This document shows, in pieces, positions 1-8,685 of a stretch of DNA of 55,862 bases. Position 1 is the first letter of the stretch; each line of letters opens with the position of its first letter. Both the position numbers and the translations under genes were made by a program. The stretch lies in NCBI RefSeq assembly GCF_014836715.1, contig NZ_JACSQI010000019.1, forward strand, positions 1 to 55,862. The letters run 5' to 3'. This DNA is from Escherichia whittamii. GTDB lineage: Bacteria; Pseudomonadota; Gammaproteobacteria; Enterobacterales; Enterobacteriaceae. A model generated the notes under the pieces. It worked only from the letters and a program-made list of their open reading frames with translations, ran no database searches and was not told where the DNA came from.

Positions 1-1532
1 GGGGTATACGGTCCTGCGGGAATTTCACTGGTTAAAAACCAGTTCTGGTTGTCGCTTTTTACCACGTTGTAGTCATAGGGACCGGCAACAATACGGCCTT
101 CTTTACTGAACGTCCCCTTTGATGCGCCAGTTATTTCAATAATGCGGATACCTTCAAGCGTACTGGCGCCCTGACCACCGGCATTGTGAACACTCACGCG
201 GGTATGACCAGACGTGTTGCCTTTTACAATTAATTTATCGGTCGCGGAATTATCATCGCCGAGTTCGGTACGCATTACTAACAAACCGTTATTGGCAGTG
301 TAATCACCATTAATGGTGAGTGTAGCTGGCGTCAGACTGTTGCCATTTTTTGAGGAGGACAGCATCGCCGTACCTGCCAAATCCAGCGCATTTAAGGTTT
401 GTGAAAAACCATCTAAATCGATGTTTCCGCCACTGTCGACAACATAATCGGAGTTTGGGCTGAAGGTATCGTTGATACCGGCGCGTAGGGTGCCTTTACT
501 AATATTCGTTTGGCCAGAGTAGGTATTTGCGCCAGTCAACGTAGTGACCCCTGAACCTACCTGGTTAACCTCGCCTTTGCCAACGATATCTGCAGCCAGG
601 ATAAAATCTTCGCTGGAATGGTTGAAATTAATTTGGGCAGTACTATCCCCGACATCGCTTCCCATATGGATAGCTGGTGTCTTGATGATTCCCGCTTTCT
701 GCTCGGCTTCCCCCACAGCCCCACCTATGTTTAGAATACCGCTACTGGTGTCTGCCATCCCAAGCCAGATATATTGATTAGCGCTGACCGTGGCATTATT
801 ACTCACGGTAAGAATACCTTTTGCCTCGTTCTGCGATGGATCCAATCCCCCAAGGCTGATAAATTCATTCACTGTTAATGAAGAATTGTCGCCATCAACC
901 AGCGTTTCACCGTATCCCGTTCCGCGAAAATCACCTGAGCTTCCAGTGAAGCCAATGAGCACATCTTTTGATGCTGTAAGACGACCGCCATGCGTTATTT
1001 CGAGTTTACCCGTCCCCTGATCGCCGACCATCACATATCTTGCGGCAACGGAAGAACCCGCACCGTCAATAATGACTTGCCCTTGAGCCTGGTAATTAAA
1101 TTCACCGATTCTGAATTCATTTAAATCGGTAATAGTACTGCCACTAAGCACCATTAAGGTTCCTGAACCACCGTTAGTGCCTAAATAAACATCGCGTTCA
1201 TTAGGCGATGCATGACTAAGCGTCAGATGAGTGTTATTTTCTAGTTTTATTGTCCCTGATGTCGCATTACCGATTACGATTTTAGCCGTAGACAGATCCC
1301 GCCCGTCTATATTCAATGTTCCTTCGCTTTTTGAACCAACATTAAGATAATGAAATTGATCCCAGGCTGATGAATTATTTTCGGATGAGGATAGCGTTAC
1401 AACATCATTATTGTTGATGGTAACATCACTGTTGATGGTTGTGGGTGGTGTCCATGCCAGAGAAACTGGCATTGATAACACAGTCTGAATAGCTATTGCC
1501 AGTGCTGTTAAGGGATGCTTCCTGATATTCAT
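1..1532 (-). CDS. Autotransporter adhesin, N-terminal part (runs off left edge)
   Basis: The frame is open from an ATG at 1532 to the window edge, giving 510 codons without a stop. A GAGGA ribosome site precedes the ATG. The protein opens with a Sec-type signal (MNIRKHPLTALAIAIQ..., likely cut after VSLA near residue 26). Then come Gly/Asn/Thr-rich strand-turn repeats (GTLNIDG, GTLMVLSGST, GILTVSNNATV). A passenger-associated repeat follows (LTGANTYSGQTNISKGTLRAG region), then a segment like the end of pertactin/AIDA-type passengers (LIVKGNTSG, NQNWFLTSE). This is the layout of a type V secreted surface beta-helix, expected to mediate adhesion or aggregation. The C-terminal beta-barrel would lie to the left and is not seen. 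I could not match it to a named adhesin. It occupies the side of emrB where K-12 has luxS. Confidence 0.85.
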   Translation of the reverse strand, partial: MNIRKHPLTALAIAIQTVLSMPVSLAWTPPTTINSDVTINNNDVVTLSSSENNSSAWDQFHYLNVGSKSEGTLNIDGRDLSTAKIVIGNATSGTIKLENNTHLTLSHASPNERDVYLGTNGGSGTLMVLSGSTITDLNEFRIGEFNYQAQGQVIIDGAGSSVAARYVMVGDQGTGKLEITHGGRLTASKDVLIGFTGSSGDFRGTGYGETLVDGDNSSLTVNEFISLGGLDPSQNEAKGILTVSNNATVSANQYIWLGMADTSSGILNIGGAVGEAEQKAGIIKTPAIHMGSDVGDSTAQINFNHSSEDFILAADIVGKGEVNQVGSGVTTLTGANTYSGQTNISKGTLRAGINDTFSPNSDYVVDSGGNIDLDGFSQTLNALDLAGTAMLSSSKNGNSLTPATLTINGDYTANNGLLVMRTELGDDNSATDKLIVKGNTSGHTRVSVHNAGGQGASTLEGIRIIEITGASKGTFSKEGRIVAGPYDYNVVKSDNQNWFLTSEIPAGPYT

Positions 1533-2083
1533 AAAGTTCCTCTTCATCCTTATGATTTATTTTTAGATAAATAACGAATTCACAGTAAAAACTTAAATTC
1601 TTAGGACTGCTGAATCAGGTTACTGTTCTGTCAAATGAAGAGTAGTGTGTGAGGCCAATAATTATAAACCAGTTTAATTTATGGTTAATTTAATATTGAT
1701 TAGTTTTGATGGTTTAGGCGTTAGGGTGAAAATAAGGTGCATAATTTTCCTTAGTGGAAATCTTTAATTGTCTTAAGGTATAAAAAATAAGCAAAGGAAA
1801 AACAAGGAAAATCAGCAAGATATTCTTTCGGAATTTTGTTGGATTAATAACAGTAATTAATTGCATGTTTATTGTTTACACATCTTCTTAGGCATAATAA
1901 ACACCAGGATTATTATCAAAAAAACAATACGAATATGATTGCCAGACATGGATTACATGGACGCAAATAATAAGATTAAACATTTTCTCATTAAGAAAAA
2001 TGCAAAAGTATTATTCTCTCAGGCAATGTAAACCTGCCTAATAAGATAAACTTATCGGGCAGGTGAACTTATACCTGGTTTTT
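1533..2083. other. AT-rich gap between autotransporter gene and kinase remnant
   Basis: About 550 bases, strongly AT-rich, with no convincing reading frame on either strand. It must carry the promoter of the leftward autotransporter gene, but I could not single out -10/-35 boxes among many AT-rich candidates. Short inverted repeats near 2029-2062 and 2059-2078, the latter followed by a run of T, may end transcription. The composition suits an H-NS-silenced acquired segment (inference). Confidence 0.5.
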
Positions 2084-2329
2084 TTACCTGTCAGTCACTC
2101 GATACTCCACACTATGCGCTTCATCAGGTTGAGGAATTTCCAGTCTTGAGGCCATCCGCATACCACCGCTTCTGGAACGGCATACTCGCGTCTGGCATTT
2201 TGCTGCTTCCATTGTGACCACGGCACTTTCAGATAGAGAATCCTGACTCTCGCACCGTAATCCGTAAACACACCGATAAGCTGGCTACGCAACTGGCGGG
2301 TAATGTTCGGCCTCCCAGGGAACAAAATC
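2084..2329 (-). pseudogene. 3' remnant of a P-loop kinase / AAA-family ATPase gene
   Basis: Leftward conceptual translation gives a DFVPWEA segment, then [29 protein letters not shown] and [13 protein letters not shown]. These resemble the C-terminal half of small P-loop polynucleotide-kinase-like ATPases ([17 protein letters not shown]...). Two frameshifts are visible. One lies between WEA and NITRQ (near 2308). The other lies just after EAVV (near 2148); the natural ending [20 protein letters not shown] continues in another frame to a TAA at 2084-2086. The Walker A half is absent: homology stops close to the downstream end of emrB. It is dead as a kinase and probably marks a recombination junction. 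Family assignment is from remembered sequence patterns. Confidence 0.6.
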
Positions 2330-2513
2330 AGGAGAACTTTGTTCATTGGGGGTTAAAAGAAAAGTGCGAGTATCCCCCGCGAAAGCGAGGGCGAAAGAAA
2401 AGAGGATTAACAACCTGAACGAATGCTCAGAACCGGTTAATGGTGAATGGAAGAGCTTGGGGCGGCGAAAAGATACACCGATTGAGTGGATAAAAAAATG
2501 TTTACAGAATGAG

Positions 2514-2541
2514 CAAACCAAAAGGGAGCCGCAGCTCCCTT
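2514..2541 (-). terminator. Terminator of the mprA-emrAB operon
   Basis: A perfect stem, AGGGAG with CTCCCT around a GC loop, is followed on the minus strand by TTTTGGTTTG. It lies 9 bases past the emrB stop. Confidence 0.75.
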
Positions 2542-2549
2542 GAACAACA

Positions 2550-4088
2550 TCAGTGCGCGCCGCCTCCGCCGCCACCTGCGCCAAATGGCGGTTTCGCAAA
2601 CCACACCAGCCCCAGCAAGACGAGGAATATCCCGGCTGACATCCAGAAGATCTCATTGGCGGAAATAATCAGCCCCTGATTGGTGATCTGCTGGGCAATC
2701 CAGCCAGATGCCTGCTGTTGCGTCATCCCCAGCCCTTCCAGTTGACTGTACATCGCCTGGGCGTTCGGGTTATACGGGTTCACTGATTCGGTCAACTGCG
2801 CATGGTGCAGCGACTCCCGGTTGGTCCACATAGTCGTCGTTATGGACGTACCGATAGACCCCGCCAACGTTCGCGTAAAGTTAGAGAGACTCGACGCCGC
2901 CGCCAGTCGTTCCGGTGGCAAACCAGACAGCGTAATGGTGGTCAGCGGCATAAAGAAGCAGGCCACTGCGAAGCCCTGGATAAACTGCGGCCAGGCCGAC
3001 GCGCCAAAATCCATACCTGGTTCAAAGGTATAAGCACGCCAGTAGAAGCAAACGGCATACATAATAAAACTGAAGGTTACCAGCCGCCGCATATCCAGTT
3101 TATGCGCAAAGCGACCGATAATCGGCGACAGGATCACCGGAATAATCCCTACCGGCGCAGACGCGAGCCCTGCCCAGGTTGCCGTGTAGCCGTAGACTTC
3201 CTGCAACAACTGCGGCAGCAGAACAATAGCACCGAAGTAGAGCATATAGGCGAGGCTGATACATAAGCAGCCAATAGTGAAGTTGCGCGACTTAAACAGT
3301 GAGAGATCGACTATCGGGTTATCGTCGGTCAGCTCCCAGACAATCAGGAAGCTGATAGCCACCACCGCTACCACGGTGAGGATGATAATTTCCTGTGATG
3401 AGAACCAGTCCAGCTCTTTACCCCGGTCGAGCATAATCTGCAGGCTGCCGATACCAATCACCAGCAGCGCCAGCCCCACGGCATCAATCCGCCGCCGCTC
3501 GGTACGGGTTTCGCGCCCGCGTAGGGTTTGCAGTGTCATCAATACCACCGCTACGCCAATCGGTACGTTGATGAAGAATATCCAGCCCCAGTGATAATTA
3601 TCGCTGATATAACCGCCGAGGATTGGCCCGCAGATAGGCGCGACAATCACCGTCATCGACCACAAGGCCAGCGCGATAGAACGTTTGGCGGGTGGATAGT
3701 TATTCAGTAACAGACTTTGTGAAAGGGGGATCAATGGCCCGGCGACAATCCCCTGAATCACGCGGAAGAAGATCAGCATATTCAGACTGCTGGAAACACC
3801 ACACGCCCACGAAGCAATGGCGAAGGCGATGGTCGACCAGAGGAACAGTTTCACTTCCCCGAAGCGCTTTGCCAGCCAGCCGGTAAGAGGGATCGAGATG
3901 GCATTTGCCACCCCGAAAGAAGTGATCACCCACGTTCCCTGACTGAGTGATGAGCCCAGGTTCCCGGCGATAGTGGGGATCGCCACGTTAGCAATGGTGG
4001 AGTCCAGCACCTGCATGAATGTCGCCAGTGACAGCGCAATCGTCATAATGACCAGTTGCGCGCCTTCCAGCGGTTTTTGCTGTTGCAT
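2550..4088 (-). CDS. emrB: Multidrug efflux MFS transporter EmrB
   Basis: 512 aa, inner-membrane proton antiporter of the DHA2 (14-helix) major facilitator family. With EmrA and TolC it exports hydrophobic toxins such as CCCP and nalidixic acid. The sequence shows the family start (MQQQKPLEGAQLVIMTIALS), motif LDSTIANVAIPTIAG in helix 1, a conserved Arg-rich loop, and an unusual C-terminal tail of seven Gly before AH. I chose the ATG at 4088 because it gives the K-12 length; a GTG three codons upstream is also in frame. It follows emrA by 16 bases in the mprA-emrA-emrB operon and is followed by a strong terminator. Confidence 0.97.
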   Translation of the reverse strand: MQQQKPLEGAQLVIMTIALSLATFMQVLDSTIANVAIPTIAGNLGSSLSQGTWVITSFGVANAISIPLTGWLAKRFGEVKLFLWSTIAFAIASWACGVSSSLNMLIFFRVIQGIVAGPLIPLSQSLLLNNYPPAKRSIALALWSMTVIVAPICGPILGGYISDNYHWGWIFFINVPIGVAVVLMTLQTLRGRETRTERRRIDAVGLALLVIGIGSLQIMLDRGKELDWFSSQEIIILTVVAVVAISFLIVWELTDDNPIVDLSLFKSRNFTIGCLCISLAYMLYFGAIVLLPQLLQEVYGYTATWAGLASAPVGIIPVILSPIIGRFAHKLDMRRLVTFSFIMYAVCFYWRAYTFEPGMDFGASAWPQFIQGFAVACFFMPLTTITLSGLPPERLAAASSLSNFTRTLAGSIGTSITTTMWTNRESLHHAQLTESVNPYNPNAQAMYSQLEGLGMTQQQASGWIAQQITNQGLIISANEIFWMSAGIFLVLLGLVWFAKPPFGAGGGGGGAH

Positions 4089-4104
4089 CACACGCACCTC
4101 TGGA

Positions 4105-5277
4105 TTAGCCAGCGTTAGCTTTTACGATGTCGTCGATCAGTTTATTGACAGGTGCCAGGCTGATTTCACGCGCGGTGCTTACCGCAACCGGCGTAGAACG
4201 TACTTTGTTTGCCAGTACCTGACCGTCACGGTTAGTGGTATTGACGCTCACCAGCGTGGATAAACCGATGCGTAGCGGATATTGCTCCAGCTGTTTTTGG
4301 TCCAGTTCAATACGAACGGGCAGACGCTGAACGACTTTGATCCAGTTACCGGTAGCATTTTGCGCCGGAAGCAGTGAGAACGCGCTACCCGTACCCATAT
4401 CCAGACCAAGCACTTTACCGGTGTATTTCACGTCATCGCCGTAAATATCCGTGGTGATAGTGACCGGCTGACCGATACGCATATTGGCAATCTGTGTTTC
4501 TTTAAAGTTGGCATCTACCCACATATTAGTGGCCGGAACGACCGCCATCAGCGGCGTCGTTGGGCTAATTTGCGCACCCGGTTGCACGGCACGGCGGGAG
4601 ACATAACCAGTCATCGGGCTGACAATACGGGTACGTTCCAGCGCCAGCCAGGCGTTACGCACTTCAGTAGCGGCCTGTTGCACGGCAGGCTGATCTTCCA
4701 GTTTAGTTCCCAGAATCATCGCCTGATTAGCATTGTATTGTTGAATAGCGACATCCAGTTGCGCCTGGGCGCTGGTGACGGCGTCGCGGGCGTGTTGCAG
4801 CTCTTCGCGGCCAATCAGGTTGGCATTGCCCAGCGGCACGCGGCGGTTGTAGTCACTCTGAGCTTTGGCGAGGGCGATTTTCTGCACCTCAATATTTGCC
4901 TGCAACTGTTTGCTGTTAATCATCAGCTGGTGGGTTTGACGAACGCTGGAAGCCAGTGCAGTTTTGGCTTTTTCAAATGCCTGGCGAGCATCCGTCGGGT
5001 CGAGAGTGACCAGCACATCGCCTTCTTTTACAAAATCGGTGTTATCGGCCCAGACTTTCGTCACACTGCCTGACACCTGAGACATAATTTGAATCTGATT
5101 TCCTGCCACGTATGCGTCATCAGTTTCTTCGAAATGACGCAGTACCAAAAACCAATAAATCCCTATCGCTACGGCAATAATAATAAAGAGCAAGGTAAGA
5201 AGGAGGAGCAGACGCTTACGTTTGCCACTCTTCTTTACCGGTTGCTGCGGGCTTTGTGTCTCCGCATTTGCGCTCAT
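4105..5277 (-). CDS. emrA: Multidrug efflux membrane fusion protein EmrA
   Basis: 390 aa periplasmic adaptor that links EmrB to TolC. It has a Lys/Arg-rich cytoplasmic N-terminus, one membrane anchor (about residues 24-46), a lipoyl/biotinyl half-motif (VSGSVTKVWADNTDFVKEGD), a long coiled-coil hairpin (about 90-210) and a second lipoyl half (ISPTTPLMAVVP), ending IDDIVKANAG. The ATG at 5277 gives the known length. The 126-base spacer from mprA contains a terminator-like hairpin, so transcription from mprA may be attenuated before this gene. Confidence 0.97.
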   Translation of the reverse strand: MSANAETQSPQQPVKKSGKRKRLLLLLTLLFIIIAVAIGIYWFLVLRHFEETDDAYVAGNQIQIMSQVSGSVTKVWADNTDFVKEGDVLVTLDPTDARQAFEKAKTALASSVRQTHQLMINSKQLQANIEVQKIALAKAQSDYNRRVPLGNANLIGREELQHARDAVTSAQAQLDVAIQQYNANQAMILGTKLEDQPAVQQAATEVRNAWLALERTRIVSPMTGYVSRRAVQPGAQISPTTPLMAVVPATNMWVDANFKETQIANMRIGQPVTITTDIYGDDVKYTGKVLGLDMGTGSAFSLLPAQNATGNWIKVVQRLPVRIELDQKQLEQYPLRIGLSTLVSVNTTNRDGQVLANKVRSTPVAVSTAREISLAPVNKLIDDIVKANAG

Positions 5278-5327
5278 AGTATTCTCCACGATCTTCTTAA
5301 CTCATCGGCTGAGCCGACCTGCTTGCC

Positions 5328-5356
5328 AAAAAGGCCAGCACGTTACGATGCTGGCC
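5328..5356 (-). terminator. Terminator-like hairpin between mprA and emrA
   Basis: An 8-bp stem, GGCCAGCA with TGCTGGCC around CGTAACG-type loop bases, is followed on the minus strand by TTTTT. It sits inside the mprA-emrA spacer, so it would reduce emrAB transcription relative to mprA. Function is inferred from structure only. Confidence 0.55.
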
Positions 5357-5403
5357 GGTCAGTTTTTCTTTTATAAGTCTGGATTTTTGAGCGAGATGAC
5401 GCG

Positions 5404-5934
5404 TTAGCTCATCGCTTCGAGAACAGCACCGTCTTGTTCCATCTGATCGAGACGGGAGAGCAATTTGCGGGTGATTTGCTCTAGCTGATCTTTTTCGCTA
5501 GTGCTGAGTGCGGACCAGAGTTGATGCAGGCAGTTATGCTGCGGCGGTAAAACCTCGCGCAAAAACTCGTGACCTTTTTCCGTTAATTGCAGATGCAGGC
5601 AGCGGCGATCGTTATCGCTTTCACGACGTTCGATCCAGCCACGTTTTTCCAGTTCATCGGCAATACGCGTCGCATTGGTACGGGATGATCCAAGAGCACA
5701 ACTTAATTCAGAAGGCTGAATGCTGTGGTTTTCCTGAGACTCCAGCGTAATCAACGCCATAAACAACGTCTCGTTAATCCCCTGAGCCTTCAGCATTTTA
5801 TTGCGGTTCTCCAGCAGCTTGCTTTGCATATGCATACAAAGACGGGTCAGAAGGATCTCCTGATAAGGAAAATCTTCGTGGCGGCTGGCGCGAAATTTTA
5901 GCATTTGTTCAATGGGCGTAAACGAACTATCCAT
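5404..5934 (-). CDS. mprA: MarR-family repressor MprA (EmrR)
   Basis: 176 aa winged-helix repressor of the emrRAB operon (also affects microcin synthesis). It is released by drugs such as salicylate, DNP and CCCP. The wing and recognition helix are visible ([26 protein letters not shown]... then [19 protein letters not shown]), flanked by helical dimerisation segments. It is first gene of the operon, with its own promoter just upstream, and is expected to bind there and repress itself and the pump. Confidence 0.97.
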   Translation of the reverse strand: MDSSFTPIEQMLKFRASRHEDFPYQEILLTRLCMHMQSKLLENRNKMLKAQGINETLFMALITLESQENHSIQPSELSCALGSSRTNATRIADELEKRGWIERRESDNDRRCLHLQLTEKGHEFLREVLPPQHNCLHQLWSALSTSEKDQLEQITRKLLSRLDQMEQDGAVLEAMS

Positions 5935-5964
5935 TTGGGTATGACCTCATTAATTTCAGCCGAT

Positions 5965-5993
5965 ATAGTAACGACAGTGACAAATAAAGTAAA
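5965..5993 (-). promoter_or_regulatory. Promoter of mprA-emrAB
   Basis: On the minus strand TTTACT (5988-5993) and TACTAT (5965-5970) are separated by 17 bases, about 30 bases before the mprA ATG. An MprA operator should overlap it; I do not see a clear palindrome. Confidence 0.55.
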
Positions 5994-6024
5994 TGTATTG
6001 TTTTAGAAAAATGATTCTTGTGGG

Positions 6025-6360
6025 TTATATAATCGCCATCACTTTCCACGTCAGCCCGTAGACCAGCGCACTCAAAAGAGTGGGAATAATGATGCTGCGT
6101 GTTTTATAGAAACTGGCTCCCAGTACCGCAAAACCGACCAGTGTGGGTACGAAACGGCGTGAATCGTGCATCACTTCTGGTGCGGTAGAGACAACCAGCA
6201 GAGCGCAAATCGAGGCGATGCCAATGGTGTCGAGCAAAATACCCACTGCGCCACGCTTGGTTGGGCGGGCATTACCCACCCGCAGGCGTAGGGGTAAATA
6301 GCGGAAGCAGTAATTCGCCGCGCCAACCAGTAATCCAAGCAGCAGAACCTCATAGCTCAT
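6025..6360 (-). CDS. ygaH: Branched-chain amino acid exporter subunit YgaH
   Basis: 111 aa, four predicted hydrophobic helices, AzlD family. With YgaZ it forms the L-valine (and methionine) exporter in the inner membrane. The family start ([21 protein letters not shown]) and ending WKVMAII are intact. The gene overlaps the end of ygaZ by 11 bases, the usual arrangement for translationally coupled AzlC/AzlD partners. Confidence 0.94.
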   Translation of the reverse strand: MSYEVLLLGLLVGAANYCFRYLPLRLRVGNARPTKRGAVGILLDTIGIASICALLVVSTAPEVMHDSRRFVPTLVGFAVLGASFYKTRSIIIPTLLSALVYGLTWKVMAII

Positions 6361-7087
6361 CAGGTGCTCCTTGCCAGAATGACTGGATTAACGCAGTGAG
6401 GCAGCCAAAGACAATGCCTGCCAGAATGGCGACGGGAATGGAAAATAGCGTTACGCCTGCAAGGGCACCAACTAACGCTGCGGTAACGCAAAGAGATTGT
6501 TTGCGCTGGAAAGAGGCGAGCAGAAAACTCATAAAGAGTGCCGGCAGCATAAAGCCTAACGCTGCTTCAACGGCTGGATAACCTTGCAGCAAACCGCTGC
6601 CCGAAAATGCCCCTATTACCGTACCAAATACCCACGATGACCATGAACTGAAGGCAATGCCGATCATCCAGTTCTCGCTCCAGCGGCGATTATTACGTAC
6701 CAGTTTTGCCGTTGCTGCGGCAAAAACTTCGTCCGTCAGGCCAAACGCCCACAGTGCGGTTTTCGATTTTTGCAGGCGTTGAATAATGCGGCTACGCAAC
6801 GACGGACCATACAGTACATGGCGAACATCCATTGCCATAACGGTCAATGCTGCTACCCACAAGCTACTGCCAGCTGCCAGCATTGCGGTGATGACAAACT
6901 GGCTCGCTCCTGCATAAATAATGCAGGAGAAAAAAACGCTTTCCAGGGGAGTGAATCCCAGACGGGTCGCATTCAGACCAAATGCAAAGGCCACCGGAAT
7001 ATAACTAATAACAATCGGTAAACTGTCTTTGCAGCCTTCCATGAAGGTCGCCGAATCAGAAGCAGGCAGTGGAGTAGGGCTTACCAT
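6350..7087 (-). CDS. ygaZ: Branched-chain amino acid exporter subunit YgaZ
   Basis: 245 aa, AzlC family, the large subunit of the YgaZH exporter for L-valine. The N-terminal segment [21 protein letters not shown] and the [13 protein letters not shown] motif are typical of AzlC, and several hydrophobic helices follow. It is followed by ygaH in overlap. About 120 bases separate it from ygaY upstream, where its promoter should lie. Confidence 0.95.
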   Translation of the reverse strand: MVSPTPLPASDSATFMEGCKDSLPIVISYIPVAFAFGLNATRLGFTPLESVFFSCIIYAGASQFVITAMLAAGSSLWVAALTVMAMDVRHVLYGPSLRSRIIQRLQKSKTALWAFGLTDEVFAAATAKLVRNNRRWSENWMIGIAFSSWSSWVFGTVIGAFSGSGLLQGYPAVEAALGFMLPALFMSFLLASFQRKQSLCVTAALVGALAGVTLFSIPVAILAGIVFGCLTALIQSFWQGAPDEL

Positions 7088-7210
7088 AGAGTGTACGCTT
7101 AACGATTGCTAATATTATTAATAGACGGAATGAATATCTTAACCTTATCAGACTGATGGGATTCTTAACACCCTTATAAGTGTAAAGCCACGAAAACGGT
7201 TGCTGATTGC

Positions 7211-8395
7211 TTAATTTGCGGCTTCCTGACGATGAAAACCTCGCCACCAGACCAGTAAATTCAATAGGGCAAGTGACGCACCTGCCAGGCAAACGCCAGC
7301 CCAACCGGCATGTTGCCAGGCGGATGCTGAGATCAGCGAACCAGCAGCACCGCCAATAAAGTAGCTGGTCATGTAACCTGCGGTCAGGCGATTACGCGCA
7401 TCAGGATGAATACGATAAATCACGGTTTGATTGGTGATATGCACGCCCTGCACGGTGAGATCCAGTACCAGAATGCCGATAATTAGCGCCAGTACGGAAG
7501 CGTGGCCAAACCAGATAGCCAGCCATGAAAGTAACAACAGCAGCAGACCAAACGTTGTTGTGAGGTGCGATTTGCCCTTATCGGCAAAACCGCCCGCCGG
7601 ACGAGCGCCCAACGCCCCGGCAGCTCCTGCAAGTCCAAACAGACCAATTACGCCATCGCTGTAGTTAAAAGGTGGTGCAGCGAGCAAAAAGGCCATTGAT
7701 GTCCAGAGAATGCTGAAGTTGGCAAAGGTCAGGCAGCCCAGTACGGCGCGGGTACGCAGAATTTTATCACTGATAAACATGCTGAAAACGGAACCTAACA
7801 ACTGTGGGTAGTTGAGGTGGGTTTCTGATTTCATCTGCGGCAGGCCGCGCCATAACGCCAGCGCCATCAGTGCCATTAACACCGAAGCGACCCAAAAGAC
7901 GGTGCGCCAGCCGCCGAGATTCGCCAGCAGTCCGGCAACGGTCCGTGCGAGTAATATCCCCAGCAGCAGGCCGCTCATAATAGTGCCAACCACTTTGCCG
8001 CGTTTGTCCGGTGAAGCCAGCGTCGCCGCCAGCGGAACCAGAATTTGCGCTACGACCGAGAATAAACCGGTTAATGCTGTACCGAGGATCATCATCGCCA
8101 GCGACTGACTGCTGGCAGTGATTAACATGCCACCGGCTGCCAGTAAGGTCATAGTGACAATCAGGCTGCGGCGTTCAAACATGTCACCCAGAGGAACAAG
8201 AAACAGCAGACCAGCGGCATAGCCCAACTGAGCGGCGGTGACAATAAAGCCCGCCGAACTGGCGGAGAGGGAAAAGTTACGCGCAATAGTGTCGAGCAGC
8301 GGCTGGGCGTAATAGTTGCTGGCGACAGCCAGACCGGTGGCGATCGACATTAGCACGATCAGCGCCGGACTAAGCTCATGATTGGGTTTAGTCAT
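7211..8395 (-). CDS. ygaY: MFS transporter YgaY (intact; pseudogene in K-12)
   Basis: 394 aa, a 12-helix major facilitator of the sugar/drug efflux type. Visible features are the helix 1 start ALIVLMSIATGLAVASNYYAQ, the loop 2-3 motif GDMFERRSLIV (GxxxDRxGRR-like), and a second-half counterpart FADKGKSHL. The frame is complete from ATG to stop without frameshift. In K-12 this locus is, as I recall, a broken gene (ygaX/ygaY), so this strain keeps the ancestral form. Substrate unknown. A BIME repeat lies in the gap between its start and proX. Confidence 0.88.
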   Translation of the reverse strand: MTKPNHELSPALIVLMSIATGLAVASNYYAQPLLDTIARNFSLSASSAGFIVTAAQLGYAAGLLFLVPLGDMFERRSLIVTMTLLAAGGMLITASSQSLAMMILGTALTGLFSVVAQILVPLAATLASPDKRGKVVGTIMSGLLLGILLARTVAGLLANLGGWRTVFWVASVLMALMALALWRGLPQMKSETHLNYPQLLGSVFSMFISDKILRTRAVLGCLTFANFSILWTSMAFLLAAPPFNYSDGVIGLFGLAGAAGALGARPAGGFADKGKSHLTTTFGLLLLLLSWLAIWFGHASVLALIIGILVLDLTVQGVHITNQTVIYRIHPDARNRLTAGYMTSYFIGGAAGSLISASAWQHAGWAGVCLAGASLALLNLLVWWRGFHRQEAAN

Positions 8396-8486
8396 TAATT
8401 TGTTTATCAGGTGATGATTAATCTGGAAATCAATAATAGCGGATGTTTATGAATAGCGGGGAAAAGATGGATTGTTGAAATGTGCG

Positions 8487-8681
8487 GTGTGGTTTGTAGG
8501 CATGATAAGACGCGCCAGCGTCGCATCAGGCATTGTGCACAGAATGGCGGATGCGGCGAAAACGCCTTATCCGCCCTACGGAATGAGTGTGGTTTGTAGG
8601 CATGATAAGACGCGTCAGCGTCACATCAGGCTTTGTGAACAGAATGACGGATACGGCGAAAACGCCTTATCCGCCCGAATA
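8487..8681. repeat. BIME: two REP pairs in 100-base tandem units
   Basis: Two near-identical units start at 8487 and 8587, exactly 100 bases apart. Each has GTGTGGTTTGTAGGCATGA, a GACGCG(C/T)CAGCGTC hairpin, then GCGGCGAAAACGCCTTATCC. This is the classical repetitive extragenic palindrome design; it lies just past the proX stop and may stabilise proVWX mRNA or bind gyrase/IHF (family knowledge). Confidence 0.9.
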
Positions 8682-8685
8682 AAAA

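Noticed and set aside
544-1020. Two plus-strand open frames inside the autotransporter region
   Set aside because: They are antisense to a long open frame with signal peptide and repeat structure, and their proteins look like shadows.
2346-2543. 65-aa frame on the plus strand before emrB
   Set aside because: Its start codon is not preceded by a ribosome site, it runs into the emrB terminator hairpin, and it resembles no family I know.
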